DNA of 33,764 nucleotides from a virus, in the IMG/VR virus record IMGVR_UViG_3300031772_000159, positions 1 through 33,764 of that record; one strand, given 5' to 3'. Made by a program: the position numbers and the translations under genes. Positions 22,202 to 28,737 of the stretch are shown here, piece after piece (positions within the stretch are counted from its first letter, which is position 1; each line of letters starts with the position of its first letter). A model generated the notes under the pieces. It made no database searches and was not told the DNA's origin. It was given only the letters and a program-made list of their open reading frames with translations.

Positions 22202-22855
22202 ATGATAGGCATGATACCAAAACTAAAAGTCCTGGAGTTGTTTGCAGGAACCCGATCGATAGGGAAGGCATTTGAAGCAGAAGGGCATGAGGTATACTCG
22301 ATTGAGTGGGACAAACAGCACACTGACATTGATTGGCATGCTGATATAGGCACGATTACAGCGCAGGATATATTGGAGCGGTTTGGACAACCGGACGTGA
22401 TATGGGCAAGTCCAGATTGCAGCAGCTATTCAATTGCAGCCATCAGCCACCACAGGACACGACAGGAAGATGGCCACTTGGAGGCAAAGTCTGAATATGG
22501 AAAGTTGTGCGACACAGTGAACCAAAACGTGCTTAGATTGATTGAGGAATTGAACCCTGAACACTGGTTCATAGAAAACCCACGTGGTGGACTCAGAAAG
22601 ATGCGGTGGATGCAGGGATTTAACCGGGACACGGTTACATATTGCCAGTATGGCGACACGCGCATGAAACCCACAGATCTGTTTCATAACCACCCGAATC
22701 CAAGATTCAAGCCGATGTGTAAGAATGGCGACCCGTGCCACGAACCAGCGCCACGAGGATCTAAAACAGGCACTCAGGGATTGAAAGGCAGCAAGGAGCG
22801 GTCTGTGATACCGCCAGAGTTATGCAACCACATCGTTGAAATATGCGAATACTGA
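22202..22855 (+). CDS. DNA (cytosine-5) methyltransferase
   Basis: A 217-aa methyltransferase. Motif I VLELFAGTRSIGKAF (10-24) binds S-adenosylmethionine, motif IV is ASPDCSSYS (69-77) with catalytic Cys73, and motif VI is IENPRGG (124-130). The PDC in place of the usual PC, and the short target-recognition region, mark a phage-type branch. It probably modifies phage DNA against host restriction; no cognate endonuclease lies next to it. AGGAGG lies four bases before ATG 22202; a longer frame from 22154 would overlap the preceding gene. Confidence 0.9.
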   Translation: MIGMIPKLKVLELFAGTRSIGKAFEAEGHEVYSIEWDKQHTDIDWHADIGTITAQDILERFGQPDVIWASPDCSSYSIAAISHHRTRQEDGHLEAKSEYGKLCDTVNQNVLRLIEELNPEHWFIENPRGGLRKMRWMQGFNRDTVTYCQYGDTRMKPTDLFHNHPNPRFKPMCKNGDPCHEPAPRGSKTGTQGLKGSKERSVIPPELCNHIVEICEY

Positions 22856-22908
22856 TGTTTTAAACCACCGAAGGTTGAAGGAACTGCATGGAAGCCAAAG
22901 GAGAGCGA

Positions 22909-23406
22909 ATGAAGCGCAGTAAGTTCACAAGACCAAACCCCGGGAAAGCATTTGAGGACTTGGTGGAACAGGCTTTAATCCATCATGACCTCAGATACAC
23001 CAGGGAAAATGTGGCCCGAGTAGCCGTCAAAGCATCCCGGGGCCGGTACGACTTTGAAATACATACGGCATCAGGCAAGGTGTGTATGGAGTGCAAGAGT
23101 ACAGACATACCCAGTAAGATGACACTTCCACCGATGATCAACAGCATGATTAAGAGCCACCAACTAAAAGCGCTCATGAAAGAGGACGCACAAGGTCATA
23201 AATCGGGACTGCTCATAGAGTACCGTAACGTCACTGTAGACAAACGAAAAGAGCGAAGGGTGTACTGGCTAGGTGTTGATGGGTTTTATTCGTTATACGC
23301 GAAGCTACAGCCTTTGAGCAGCATTCTGCCAAAGCACTGTGACGAGTACGGGAAAAGAATTGAGTTTGACGGCGACAGGTTGATGTTAGAAACGATATGG
23401 GGGTAG
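22909..23406 (+). CDS. RecU-like Holliday junction resolvase
   Basis: A PD-(D/E)xK nuclease of 165 aa. The sequence GKAFEDLVEQAL (12-23), RGRYDFEIHT (44-53) and VCMECKSTDIPS (58-69) gives the E...D...ExK active site of RecU and related penicillin-binding-protein-related factor A proteins. It resolves recombination intermediates and could prepare concatemers for packaging, working with ERF. ATG 22909 follows AAAGGAG; an upstream in-frame ATG 22888 also has a ribosome site (GAAGGAAC), so the start is uncertain by seven residues. Confidence 0.85.
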   Translation: MKRSKFTRPNPGKAFEDLVEQALIHHDLRYTRENVARVAVKASRGRYDFEIHTASGKVCMECKSTDIPSKMTLPPMINSMIKSHQLKALMKEDAQGHKSGLLIEYRNVTVDKRKERRVYWLGVDGFYSLYAKLQPLSSILPKHCDEYGKRIEFDGDRLMLETIWG

Positions 23407-23409
23407 CAC

Positions 23410-23658
23410 ATGAATTTCATTTACAAATTACTTCTTAGCATATTCATGAAAGCCAGCAGAGACGAAAAAGGTGGCTACCCGATATTCTGGATATCGTACA
23501 ATCCGGACATTGACGCGCCGAACATGTTCATTGGTTGCGTAAACCCTGAGATATCCGATGATGAAGTGTTGAACGACTTGTTAAAACAAGTGGCAGACAG
23601 GGTTATGGTGCATAAGGTAAAGATTGAAGCTGCTGCAAATATGAAACGAGAGGTGTAG
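23410..23658 (+). CDS. Hypothetical protein (82 aa)
   Basis: Starts three bases after the resolvase gene. The N-terminus is hydrophobic and basic (MNFIYKLLLSIFMKASRDE) and could be a short amphipathic or membrane-touching helix. A beta segment (GGYPIFWISYNPDIDAPNMFIGCVNPE) and a helix follow. The only possible ribosome site is weak (ATGGGGGTAGC). No known domain. Confidence 0.65.
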   Translation: MNFIYKLLLSIFMKASRDEKGGYPIFWISYNPDIDAPNMFIGCVNPEISDDEVLNDLLKQVADRVMVHKVKIEAAANMKREV

Positions 23659-23660
23659 CA

Positions 23661-24032
23661 ATGTTCCCTGTATATGTAACTAAACTGATGCAGTGTTTTA
23701 ACAAAAGTTTCATAAACGCGCATGGTGAGTTTATTGCGCATGAAAAAGCGAATGAATATTTTAAGCTTGTTGAATGCAAAGACGAAATAGAAGTGAAATG
23801 CAAGGTTTTAGAATGGTTTTCAAGGGGTGCATACAAAACACAGCCATTTGGATCAACAAAGAAGAATCAAGAATTCAACAAATTTATGCTTTGTGGTATT
23901 AACCAGTTTTTAGATACAAAATTCACAGAAGAAGACATGGTGTATGTATACACGAAGCTTGGAAATCGCGTTAATCACGACTTAACAATCAAATTTATTG
24001 AGAGCGGATATGATATGGCAGTTATAATTTAA
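23661..24032 (+). CDS. Hypothetical protein (123 aa)
   Basis: A charged alpha/beta protein that starts two bases after the previous gene, using the AGAGGTGTAGCA region. Noted segments are CKVLEWFSRGAYKTQPFGSTKKNQEFNKFMLCGINQFL and FTEEDMVYVYTKLGNRVNHDLTIKFIESGYD. These look like a helical DNA- or protein-binding module, but no family is clear. Base composition is more AT-rich than its neighbours, which could mark a transferred gene. Confidence 0.68.
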   Translation: MFPVYVTKLMQCFNKSFINAHGEFIAHEKANEYFKLVECKDEIEVKCKVLEWFSRGAYKTQPFGSTKKNQEFNKFMLCGINQFLDTKFTEEDMVYVYTKLGNRVNHDLTIKFIESGYDMAVII

Positions 24033-24096
24033 CACGCAAAGCGTTGGAGGAACAAAGTGGAACTTATAACGCCTGAACACCACAGGAGGAAACCAA

Positions 24097-24372
24097 ATGT
24101 ATCATAGAAATGCGAAATTATTGATTGAATCCGCTCACAATTGCAAAACAGAAAGAAGAAGTTGCGACCATTGCCCGGGTAATAAAGATTGCCCTGCAAG
24201 AAACCTTGATTTGTGGGACATTATTGCGGTTGAGAAATACGTAGAAGAGCATCGTAAAACGAAAGTTAAAATATATTGCGAAGCTTGCGAAGGAACTGGC
24301 ACAACCGGCCCATCAGACAATTTGTTTGATTGTAAAAACTGCGCTGGAGACGGATGGACATGGAGCGAATAA
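24097..24372 (+). CDS. Zinc-finger protein with CxxCxGxG motif (91 aa)
   Basis: Three Cys clusters are visible: CKTERRSCDHCPGNKDC (16-32), CEACEGTGTTG and CKNCAGDGW. The last two are DnaJ-like knuckles, as in the minus-strand gene at 16144-16422. ATG 24097 follows CACAGGAGGAAACCAA. The N-terminal cluster (SCDHCPGNKDCPA) resembles the small Cys-rich phage proteins. It likely binds zinc; partner unknown. Its end overlaps the HNH nuclease start by nineteen bases. Confidence 0.75.
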   Translation: MYHRNAKLLIESAHNCKTERRSCDHCPGNKDCPARNLDLWDIIAVEKYVEEHRKTKVKIYCEACEGTGTTGPSDNLFDCKNCAGDGWTWSE

Positions 24373-25115
24373 CAGCAGAACACCGCAAGAAAGCATTCTG
24401 CATGTTATCAGCGATTGTCGCTCACTGCGGCTACGAAGATAAAGCGACATTCTACGCCGATACGATTAAACCAATGTACAACAACGCCACGGACGGAAAT
24501 TTCAGTTTAAGTGAAAAGACCTGCACCGTTGAGGAATATGACTTGTTCATGGGGTTTCTGTTAGAACTGGCGTTTTCATTGGGGGTACAGTTTGACCGGA
24601 ACCCGAAAGAGTTCTTCCACGACACAGAGAAGTATTTGATTATGTGCGTGAAGAACCGGGTGTGCTGCATTACCGGGCAACCCGTGGCTGACCGACATCA
24701 CACAATCGCAATTAAAATGGGTAACAACAGGGAGGATTGCAACCACAGTTTATTCCCTAGGATGGCGCTATGCCGGGAGAAGCACACGGAAGCCCATACT
24801 ATCGGTCAAACTGCGTTCGATCAAAAATATCACGTGTACGGCGTTTACTGTGTCTGTGATGACGATGACGGGCCCATAGACGAAGAAGAACTTCCGAAGG
24901 ACACGATATACCAAAACATCAAGAAAATCGCATACAGCGCCGAGAAAGGGCTTCTGGGGGTACGCTTTAATCGGCACGTGCCGGGATGCAACAAAGATAA
25001 CCTGATTTACTACCGGATGACTCCGAAAGAGTACCATTTTCACAAGAACGCCATTGATCCGCTAAAGCACTTTACGGAAGAAGTTTATGGGAAGTGTGAA
25101 ACCGTTGAAATGTAG
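24354..25115 (+). CDS. HNH nuclease of the phage HNHc type (253 aa)
   Basis: A 253-aa protein with an HNH site: CCITGQPVADRHHTIAIKMGNN (104-125), then CNHSLFPRMALCREKHTEAH (129-148). This CxxTG...HH...N...H pattern matches phage HNHc nucleases found in replication blocks of Gram-positive siphoviruses, distinct from homing HNH enzymes. The N-terminal 95 residues are helical. It may act in recombination or packaging, or in host DNA breakdown. It ends unit 2 and is followed at once by a terminator. Confidence 0.82.
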   Translation: MDMERITAEHRKKAFCMLSAIVAHCGYEDKATFYADTIKPMYNNATDGNFSLSEKTCTVEEYDLFMGFLLELAFSLGVQFDRNPKEFFHDTEKYLIMCVKNRVCCITGQPVADRHHTIAIKMGNNREDCNHSLFPRMALCREKHTEAHTIGQTAFDQKYHVYGVYCVCDDDDGPIDEEELPKDTIYQNIKKIAYSAEKGLLGVRFNRHVPGCNKDNLIYYRMTPKEYHFHKNAIDPLKHFTEEVYGKCETVEM

Positions 25116-25139
25116 GGGCCTGAAAAGGTTCCTTTTTTT
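25114..25139 (+). terminator. Intrinsic terminator of unit 2
   Basis: AGGGGCC, loop TGAAAA, GGTTCCT (two G-U pairs) and seven T residues, starting at the last codon of the HNH nuclease gene. Confidence 0.88.
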
Positions 25140-25153
25140 ATTTGCATATGCTA

Positions 25154-25182
25154 TTGACTATACATATTGCATAGTATATAGT
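25154..25182 (+). promoter_or_regulatory. Early promoter, plus-strand unit 3
   Basis: TTGACT (25154-25159), 17-bp spacer, TATAGT (25177-25182). GCATATGC and GCATAG half-sites surround the -35 and spacer, so the regulator encoded next may bind here. Confidence 0.85.
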
Positions 25183-25212
25183 GATGGTAATGAACGAATC
25201 GGAGGTGATTGC

Positions 25213-25392
25213 TTGAAACTGAAAGAGGCAAGAGAGAAAGTCGAATTGACCCAGGAGGAATTGGTAAAGAAAGCAGATGTGAGTATTGGGACGATCAGAA
25301 AGATTGAACAGCGTGGACATGTCCCTTCCAAGCGAATTAAAAAGAAGTTGGCAAAGGCTCTTAAAATCGCAGTGAATGAATTGGAGGACTAA
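25213..25392 (+). CDS. XRE-family HTH regulator
   Basis: A 59-aa protein consisting of one HTH domain: LKEAREKVELTQEELVKKADVSIGTIRKIEQRG, with LTQEELV and VSIGTIRKIE as the two helices. TTG 25213 is chosen because CGGAGGTGATTGC stands before it; a longer in-frame start upstream would overlap the promoter. It is a relative of the Cro-like protein at 16881. Its last codons hold the first copy of a 21-bp repeat that recurs after the next gene. Confidence 0.87.
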   Translation: MKLKEAREKVELTQEELVKKADVSIGTIRKIEQRGHVPSKRIKKKLAKALKIAVNELED

Positions 25393-25397
25393 CATGA
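25377..25397 (+). repeat. 21-bp direct repeat, left copy (beta-helix cassette)
   Basis: TGAATTGGAGGACTAACATGA is identical to 26014-26034. It includes the last codons and stop of the upstream gene, the ribosome site and the ATG of the downstream gene. The two copies flank exactly the beta-helix gene. Confidence 0.9.
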
Positions 25398-26029
25398 AAA
25401 AGTATGAATTTACTGGCGAAGTTATGGTTAAGTATGGTGTTGAGTTCAAGCGCATTAAAGCGATTATTAGTTTTTCAAATGTCAAATCTGGTGACGTTGG
25501 TGGTTCGATTGAAAAAGAAGAAAACTTAAATCATGCCGGGGATGCTTGGGTGTCCGGGGATGCTAGGGTGTACGGGAATGCTATGGTGTCCGGGGATGCT
25601 AGGGTGTACGGGAATGCTATAGTGTGCGGGAATGCTATGGTGTACGGGGATGCTATGGTGTACGGGGATGCTGAGGTGTCCGGGGATGTTGAGGTGTACG
25701 GGGATGCTAAGGTGTCCGGGGATGCTAGGGTGTACGGGGATGCTAAGGTGTGCGGGGATGCCGAGGTGTGCGGGTATGTTGAGGTGTACGGGGATGCTAG
25801 GGTGTCCGGGGATGCTGAGGTGTTGTGGTCGAGCAAAATTGGTTCAAGACTAGGCACAACAACCGCATTTAAAACAGCATCAGGTGTTTCAATTTCTTGC
25901 GGTTGTTTCTATGGCGACTTGGCGAAATTTGAGCAAGCGGTGGAAGAAACACACGGAAATTCAAAACACGGAAAAGAATACAAAGCGTTTATAATGATGG
26001 TTAAGGCTCACTTTGAATTGGAGGACTAA
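25394..26029 (+). CDS. Hexapeptide left-handed beta-helix protein (211 aa)
   Basis: The N-terminus (MKKYEFTGEVMVKYGVEFKRIKAIISFSNVKSGDVGGSIEKEENLNHAGDAW) is the entry cap of a family common in phages and prophages of Bacillota. Residues 53-142 are fifteen six-residue repeats of V-x-G-D/N-A-x type, which should form about five turns of a left-handed beta-helix. The C-terminal part (about 145-211) has SGVSISCGCFYGDLAKFEQAVEETHG. Function is unknown; it is possibly a DNA mimic, scaffold or anti-defence protein, but that is speculation. TTGGAGGACTAAC precedes ATG 25394. Confidence 0.85.
   Translation: MKKYEFTGEVMVKYGVEFKRIKAIISFSNVKSGDVGGSIEKEENLNHAGDAWVSGDARVYGNAMVSGDARVYGNAIVCGNAMVYGDAMVYGDAEVSGDVEVYGDAKVSGDARVYGDAKVCGDAEVCGYVEVYGDARVSGDAEVLWSSKIGSRLGTTTAFKTASGVSISCGCFYGDLAKFEQAVEETHGNSKHGKEYKAFIMMVKAHFELED
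25550..25819 (+). repeat. Fifteen 18-bp coding repeats in the beta-helix gene
   Basis: Unit GTGTMCGGGGATGCTADG repeats fifteen times without interruption, each encoding one six-residue rung. High identity between units would allow slippage or recombination to change rung number in steps of 18 bp without breaking the frame. Confidence 0.93.
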
Positions 26030-26034
26030 CATGA
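26014..26034 (+). repeat. 21-bp direct repeat, right copy
   Basis: Identical to 25377-25397 and placed at the end of the beta-helix gene and the start of the next gene. Both flanking genes end in codons for ELED, so the gene appears as a cassette bounded by the repeat. Confidence 0.9.
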
Positions 26035-26216
26035 CGCTAATTGGTAGCACGGACCACCGCACAGACTGCACATTACGGGCCATTAACCAGGCCGTTGACA
26101 TGTGCAGCGTACATATGGACATGGGGCTGACTGAGATTGAGAATATTCTTGACCGGGATAGGCCGATAATGCACGAGATACTACGCAGGCACGGAATAGC
26201 AGGGGGGATGGAATGA
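26031..26216 (+). CDS. Hypothetical protein (61 aa)
   Basis: The start at ATG 26031 lies in the second repeat copy, with the same TTGGAGGACTAAC ribosome site. The sequence (MTLIGSTDHRTDCTLRAINQAVDMCSVHMDMGLTEIENILDRDRPIMHEILRRHGIAGGME) is helical, and the final part could be a small HTH-like bundle. No family recognised. The stop overlaps the next ATG (ATGA). Confidence 0.65.
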   Translation: MTLIGSTDHRTDCTLRAINQAVDMCSVHMDMGLTEIENILDRDRPIMHEILRRHGIAGGME

Positions 26217-26722
26217 ATATATCAGCCGTAGCACATCGGGCAAGACGGGCGTACATGACTTACTTGATAATGTGCGTTATCATCTTTACGCTGGTATCGT
26301 TGTCCTCATACCTGGTGATCCAGTTACACGAATATGAAACAATGGCAGCGGTACAAGCTGGCCAGTTAAGCGTAGCGGATGCACAGATAGCAATTCTGAA
26401 AAAGCAAGTTAACGAACTAAACCAGGCGTTGGACGCTGCACGATTTGAGAGCATCATATCCAGGGGAGCGGAGCGTAAAACAGAGGTGACGGCATACACA
26501 TGGACAGGTGACAAGACCGCATCCGGTACATGGCCAAAAGCAGGAAGGACCGTGGCAGGGCCTAGGAATGTGCCGTTTGGCACCGTGGTCTGGATAGATG
26601 GGGTTGGCGAAAGGATAATTGAGGACCGGATGAACGAACGGTATCCGAATCGGTATGATGTTTATATGGACACGGAGCAGGAGTGCTTAGAGTTCGGTAT
26701 CCGGGAGTTGATTGTAAAATGA
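26213..26722 (+). CDS. Membrane-anchored 3D-domain protein
   Basis: A 169-aa protein: basic N-terminus, one membrane segment (about 15-38, YLIMCVIIFTLVSLSSYLVI), a coiled-coil stretch (VADAQIAILKKQVNELNQAL), and a C-terminal 3D double-psi beta-barrel (TEVTAYTW...PFGTVVWIDGVGERIIEDRM...NRYDVYMDT..EC..FG). The DxM...YDVYM pattern carries the Asp residues of the 3D family, related to MltA and RlpA-like peptidoglycan enzymes. It sits with the early genes, not the lysis cassette, so it may alter the wall during infection, for example in superinfection exclusion; that is inference. Confidence 0.8.
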   Translation: MNISAVAHRARRAYMTYLIMCVIIFTLVSLSSYLVIQLHEYETMAAVQAGQLSVADAQIAILKKQVNELNQALDAARFESIISRGAERKTEVTAYTWTGDKTASGTWPKAGRTVAGPRNVPFGTVVWIDGVGERIIEDRMNERYPNRYDVYMDTEQECLEFGIRELIVK

Positions 26723-26907
26723 TTATAGACTGCTGCAAGGACTGCCATCCACCTGAACGCCATCCCGGGTGCGGTGACATGTGCAAGGTGTACCAGGGTA
26801 TGAAGCTGATACGCCAGAAAGCGAACGATAAACGGCAGACGGAGAACAAGGTCGATCAGTATGTAAGAGCGTTGGTGTGTAGCAATCGACAGAAGTCGAT
26901 GAGATAA
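26719..26907 (+). CDS. Small Cys-rich phage protein (62 aa)
   Basis: ATG 26719 overlaps the previous stop (ATGA). The N-terminus MIIDCCKDCHPPERHPGCGDMCKVYQ matches a known group of short Gram-positive phage proteins with the pattern CxxCxxRxxGCHxxCxxY, probably zinc-binding. The rest is basic and helical (LIRQKANDKRQTENKVDQYVRALVCSNRQKS). Function is unknown, but members sit near SSB and dUTPase genes in many phages, as here. Confidence 0.75.
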   Translation: MIIDCCKDCHPPERHPGCGDMCKVYQGMKLIRQKANDKRQTENKVDQYVRALVCSNRQKSMR

Positions 26908-26921
26908 CAGGAGGAAATTAC

Positions 26922-27275
26922 ATGTTCAATATCACAGGAAAGTATTGCAAGGTGTGGGCCGTGGATATCAAGGAAAACATGGTTTTGGTTGACCTAACAA
27001 CCAGTAAGAAAGAGAAGGACGGATCCTACACGAACTCAAAGTATTTCAAGGTGAAATTCGTTGGCAAATGCCTACAGCAAGCGCAGCAATTGCAGGAAGG
27101 CGACAAGATTGATATCACTAACGGCATGATTGGGAAGCGTAAGTACCAGGAAAAATATTATGATGATGTTGTGGTATTCGGGTTTGAATACTCCGATGGT
27201 AGCACACGGACCAAGCAGGACGAATCAGGATTTGAGCCGATTGAAGATGACGGAGATGAACTCCCATGGACCTAA
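26922..27275 (+). CDS. Single-stranded DNA-binding protein (OB-fold, SSB-like)
   Basis: A 117-aa protein with a single OB-fold: NITGKYCKVWAVDIKENMVLVDLTTSKKEKDGSYTNSKYFKVKFVGK, GDKIDITNGMIGKRKYQ, DVVVFGFEY. The acidic tail FEPIEDDGDELPWT resembles the SSB C-terminal tip (DDxxPF) used to recruit partners. It is shorter than cellular SSB but usual for phages. It would protect single strands made by the helicase and assist ERF. CAGGAGGAAATTAC precedes ATG 26922. Confidence 0.8.
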   Translation: MFNITGKYCKVWAVDIKENMVLVDLTTSKKEKDGSYTNSKYFKVKFVGKCLQQAQQLQEGDKIDITNGMIGKRKYQEKYYDDVVVFGFEYSDGSTRTKQDESGFEPIEDDGDELPWT

Positions 27276-27361
27276 TCAGAAAACTACTGGAACAGGCTAT
27301 CAATAAAAAACTGGAGGAAATGAAATGGCGGGTTATTACGAGCGACCAGAGCGCAAAATGA
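27266..27361 (+). CDS. Possible very small protein (31 aa)
   Basis: ATG 27266 lies in the last codons of the SSB-like gene and reads MDLIRKLLEQAINKKLEEMK, then WRVITSDQSAK, overlapping the dUTPase start by 37 bases. It would be an amphipathic helix. No ribosome site is evident, so it may only bridge translation to dUTPase. Confidence 0.3.
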   Translation: MDLIRKLLEQAINKKLEEMKWRVITSDQSAK

Positions 27362-27795
27362 AGATGAGATTGATTGATGAACGGTGCAAGCCTGAACAAA
27401 ACGGAGACTGGATTGATTTACGGATGCATTGCCACGAATGCAACTCAGGTATCCATCCTATTATCAAATACAAGAAAGGCGACATTTTTAAGGTTTCCTT
27501 GGGGTTTGCTGCCGAACTACCGAAGGGGTATCACGCCCAGGTAGTAGCACGGTCATCCACACGCAAGCACTTTGGGGTCATGCTAACGAACGCAATCGGG
27601 ATTATTGACGAGTCCTACATGGGCGATAACGACATCTGGAAAGCTGAATTTATATCCGTTGAAGATGGGGAGATGAAGCGCGGTGATCGGATTGTCCAGT
27701 TCCGACTTGTTAGAAACGGAGATCCAATCGAAATCGAATTTGTTGAGCACTTGGGAAACCCTGACCGCGGTGGATATGGATCAACTGGAAAGTGA
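27325..27795 (+). CDS. dut: Trimeric dUTPase
   Basis: A 156-aa enzyme that hydrolyses dUTP to dUMP, keeping uracil out of DNA. Motifs: AELPKGYHAQVVARSS (63-78), the catalytic GIIDESYMGDND (92-103), GDRIVQFRL (120-128) and the C-terminal P-loop-like RGGYGSTG (148-155). An extra Cys/His-containing stretch (RMHCHECNSGIHP, 33-45) near the N-terminus is less usual for the family and might bind metal. CTGGAGGAAATGAA precedes ATG 27325. Confidence 0.93.
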   Translation: MAGYYERPERKMKMRLIDERCKPEQNGDWIDLRMHCHECNSGIHPIIKYKKGDIFKVSLGFAAELPKGYHAQVVARSSTRKHFGVMLTNAIGIIDESYMGDNDIWKAEFISVEDGEMKRGDRIVQFRLVRNGDPIEIEFVEHLGNPDRGGYGSTGK

Positions 27796-27806
27796 GGAGG
27801 CAATCC

Positions 27807-28448
27807 GTGAGTGATATGATAAAGCAGGTAGATGATTACGCGGTACAGGTGTGTGAGGTGGTAGAAACGTTCCACAATGATGGCAAATGCGTAGGGTGCG
27901 GTCATAGCCTTGACTCCTGGTGCAAGAAACATGAGCAGTGGGGTTATGCTATCTCGAAGTGTGGGACGAATAGCGTTGTTGTTAAAGGCGAGCGTAAGAG
28001 CAAACGGTTTTCATTCGATGCCGAAGTTTTTCCTGATGCGAAACCAGACGCTCCGAAACAACACTACGGAGGCGTAAAAAAGAAGCCTGTATACTGTGTT
28101 ACCACTAAGACATGGTATCCTTCAGCCGATGCAGCTGTTGACGCGCTAAGCGCTAAAGGAATCAAAATTGGCGTAACGAACATATACTCCGCTATAAAAG
28201 GCGTACAGCGCACAGCCGGTGGCATGCAGTGGGTGCGCGAAGGGCAGGACATCCCACCTATACCTCCGAAGCTAGCAAAACAAGTCAACTCAGGGACGAA
28301 AGCCAGAAAGGTGATGATACTTGAAACGGGCGTCACATACAGAAGCATTTCCGAAGCTTCTGAAGTGCTTGGATTTTCGCAGTCTACCGCTCACCGAAGA
28401 ATAGCACCCACTAACCCGAATCGGATCATCGAATATGTAGCGGATTAA
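27807..28448 (+). CDS. NUMOD-domain DNA-binding protein without a nuclease core
   Basis: A 213-aa protein, started at GTG 27807 after GAGGAGGCAATCC. The N-terminus has CVGCGHSLDSWCKKH (possible zinc site). Two NUMOD1-like modules follow: KPVYCVTTKTWYPSADAAVDAL...YSAIKGVQRTAGGMQWV (about 94-145) and KVMILETGVTYRSISEASEVLGFSQSTAHRRIAPT (about 168-203). Such modules are the DNA-binding parts of HNH and GIY-YIG homing endonucleases, but no HNH or GIY-YIG motif is present. It may be a regulator derived from a homing enzyme. The stop precedes the 58-aa gene by 23 bases. Confidence 0.78.
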   Translation: MSDMIKQVDDYAVQVCEVVETFHNDGKCVGCGHSLDSWCKKHEQWGYAISKCGTNSVVVKGERKSKRFSFDAEVFPDAKPDAPKQHYGGVKKKPVYCVTTKTWYPSADAAVDALSAKGIKIGVTNIYSAIKGVQRTAGGMQWVREGQDIPPIPPKLAKQVNSGTKARKVMILETGVTYRSISEASEVLGFSQSTAHRRIAPTNPNRIIEYVAD

Positions 28449-28471
28449 AAATCACACTATAGAGGTGAACT

Positions 28472-28648
28472 TTGAAGAAGCCTTGCGACAAACGGTTGAT
28501 ATGCGTTGAACCATGCAGTCGATTAATGCTTAATGACGAGTATAGGGCAATCCGTGAAGGTGATGGCGAGGTACAGGTGATGGACATCCAGGGAGATTAC
28601 CGATATTTCAGGTATAGCCGATTCGTTTTAAAACGGGAGGACAGATAA
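28472..28648 (+). CDS. Hypothetical protein (58 aa), TTG start
   Basis: TAGAGGTGAACT precedes TTG 28472. The product (MKKPCDKRLICVEPCSRLMLNDEYRAIREGDGEVQVMDIQGDYRYFRYSRFVLKREDR) begins with two Cys pairs (C5, C11, C15) and ends in a beta/basic part. The stop overlaps the next ATG by one base (TAATG). No family recognised; coupling with its neighbours supports it. Confidence 0.65.
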   Translation: MKKPCDKRLICVEPCSRLMLNDEYRAIREGDGEVQVMDIQGDYRYFRYSRFVLKREDR

Positions 28649-28737
28649 TGGCGTTTATATTCGGGTTTATCGCTGGTACGCTTGTAACGTTCATCACTAT
28701 TGGTATCCTGATGGGGGCCGACACGGATGGAGATTAA
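28648..28737 (+). CDS. Very small membrane protein (29 aa, DUF3789-like)
   Basis: MAFIFGFIAGTLVTFITIGI then LMGADTDGD: one membrane helix followed by a short acidic end. The length and order match the DUF3789 group of tiny phage membrane proteins. CGGGAGGACAGATA provides the ribosome site. Function unknown. Confidence 0.75.
   Translation: MAFIFGFIAGTLVTFITIGILMGADTDGD

Noticed and set aside
24057-24107. A 16-codon frame (GTG start after TTGGAGGAACAAA) overlapping the next gene start
   Set aside because: Too short to support as a gene; it may be a leader peptide, but nothing in the sequence proves it.
25531-25857. Long open frame on the minus strand opposite the beta-helix gene (S-P-Y/D-T repeats)
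   Set aside because: It is produced by the 18-bp period of the real gene on the plus strand; it has no ribosome site and is low complexity.
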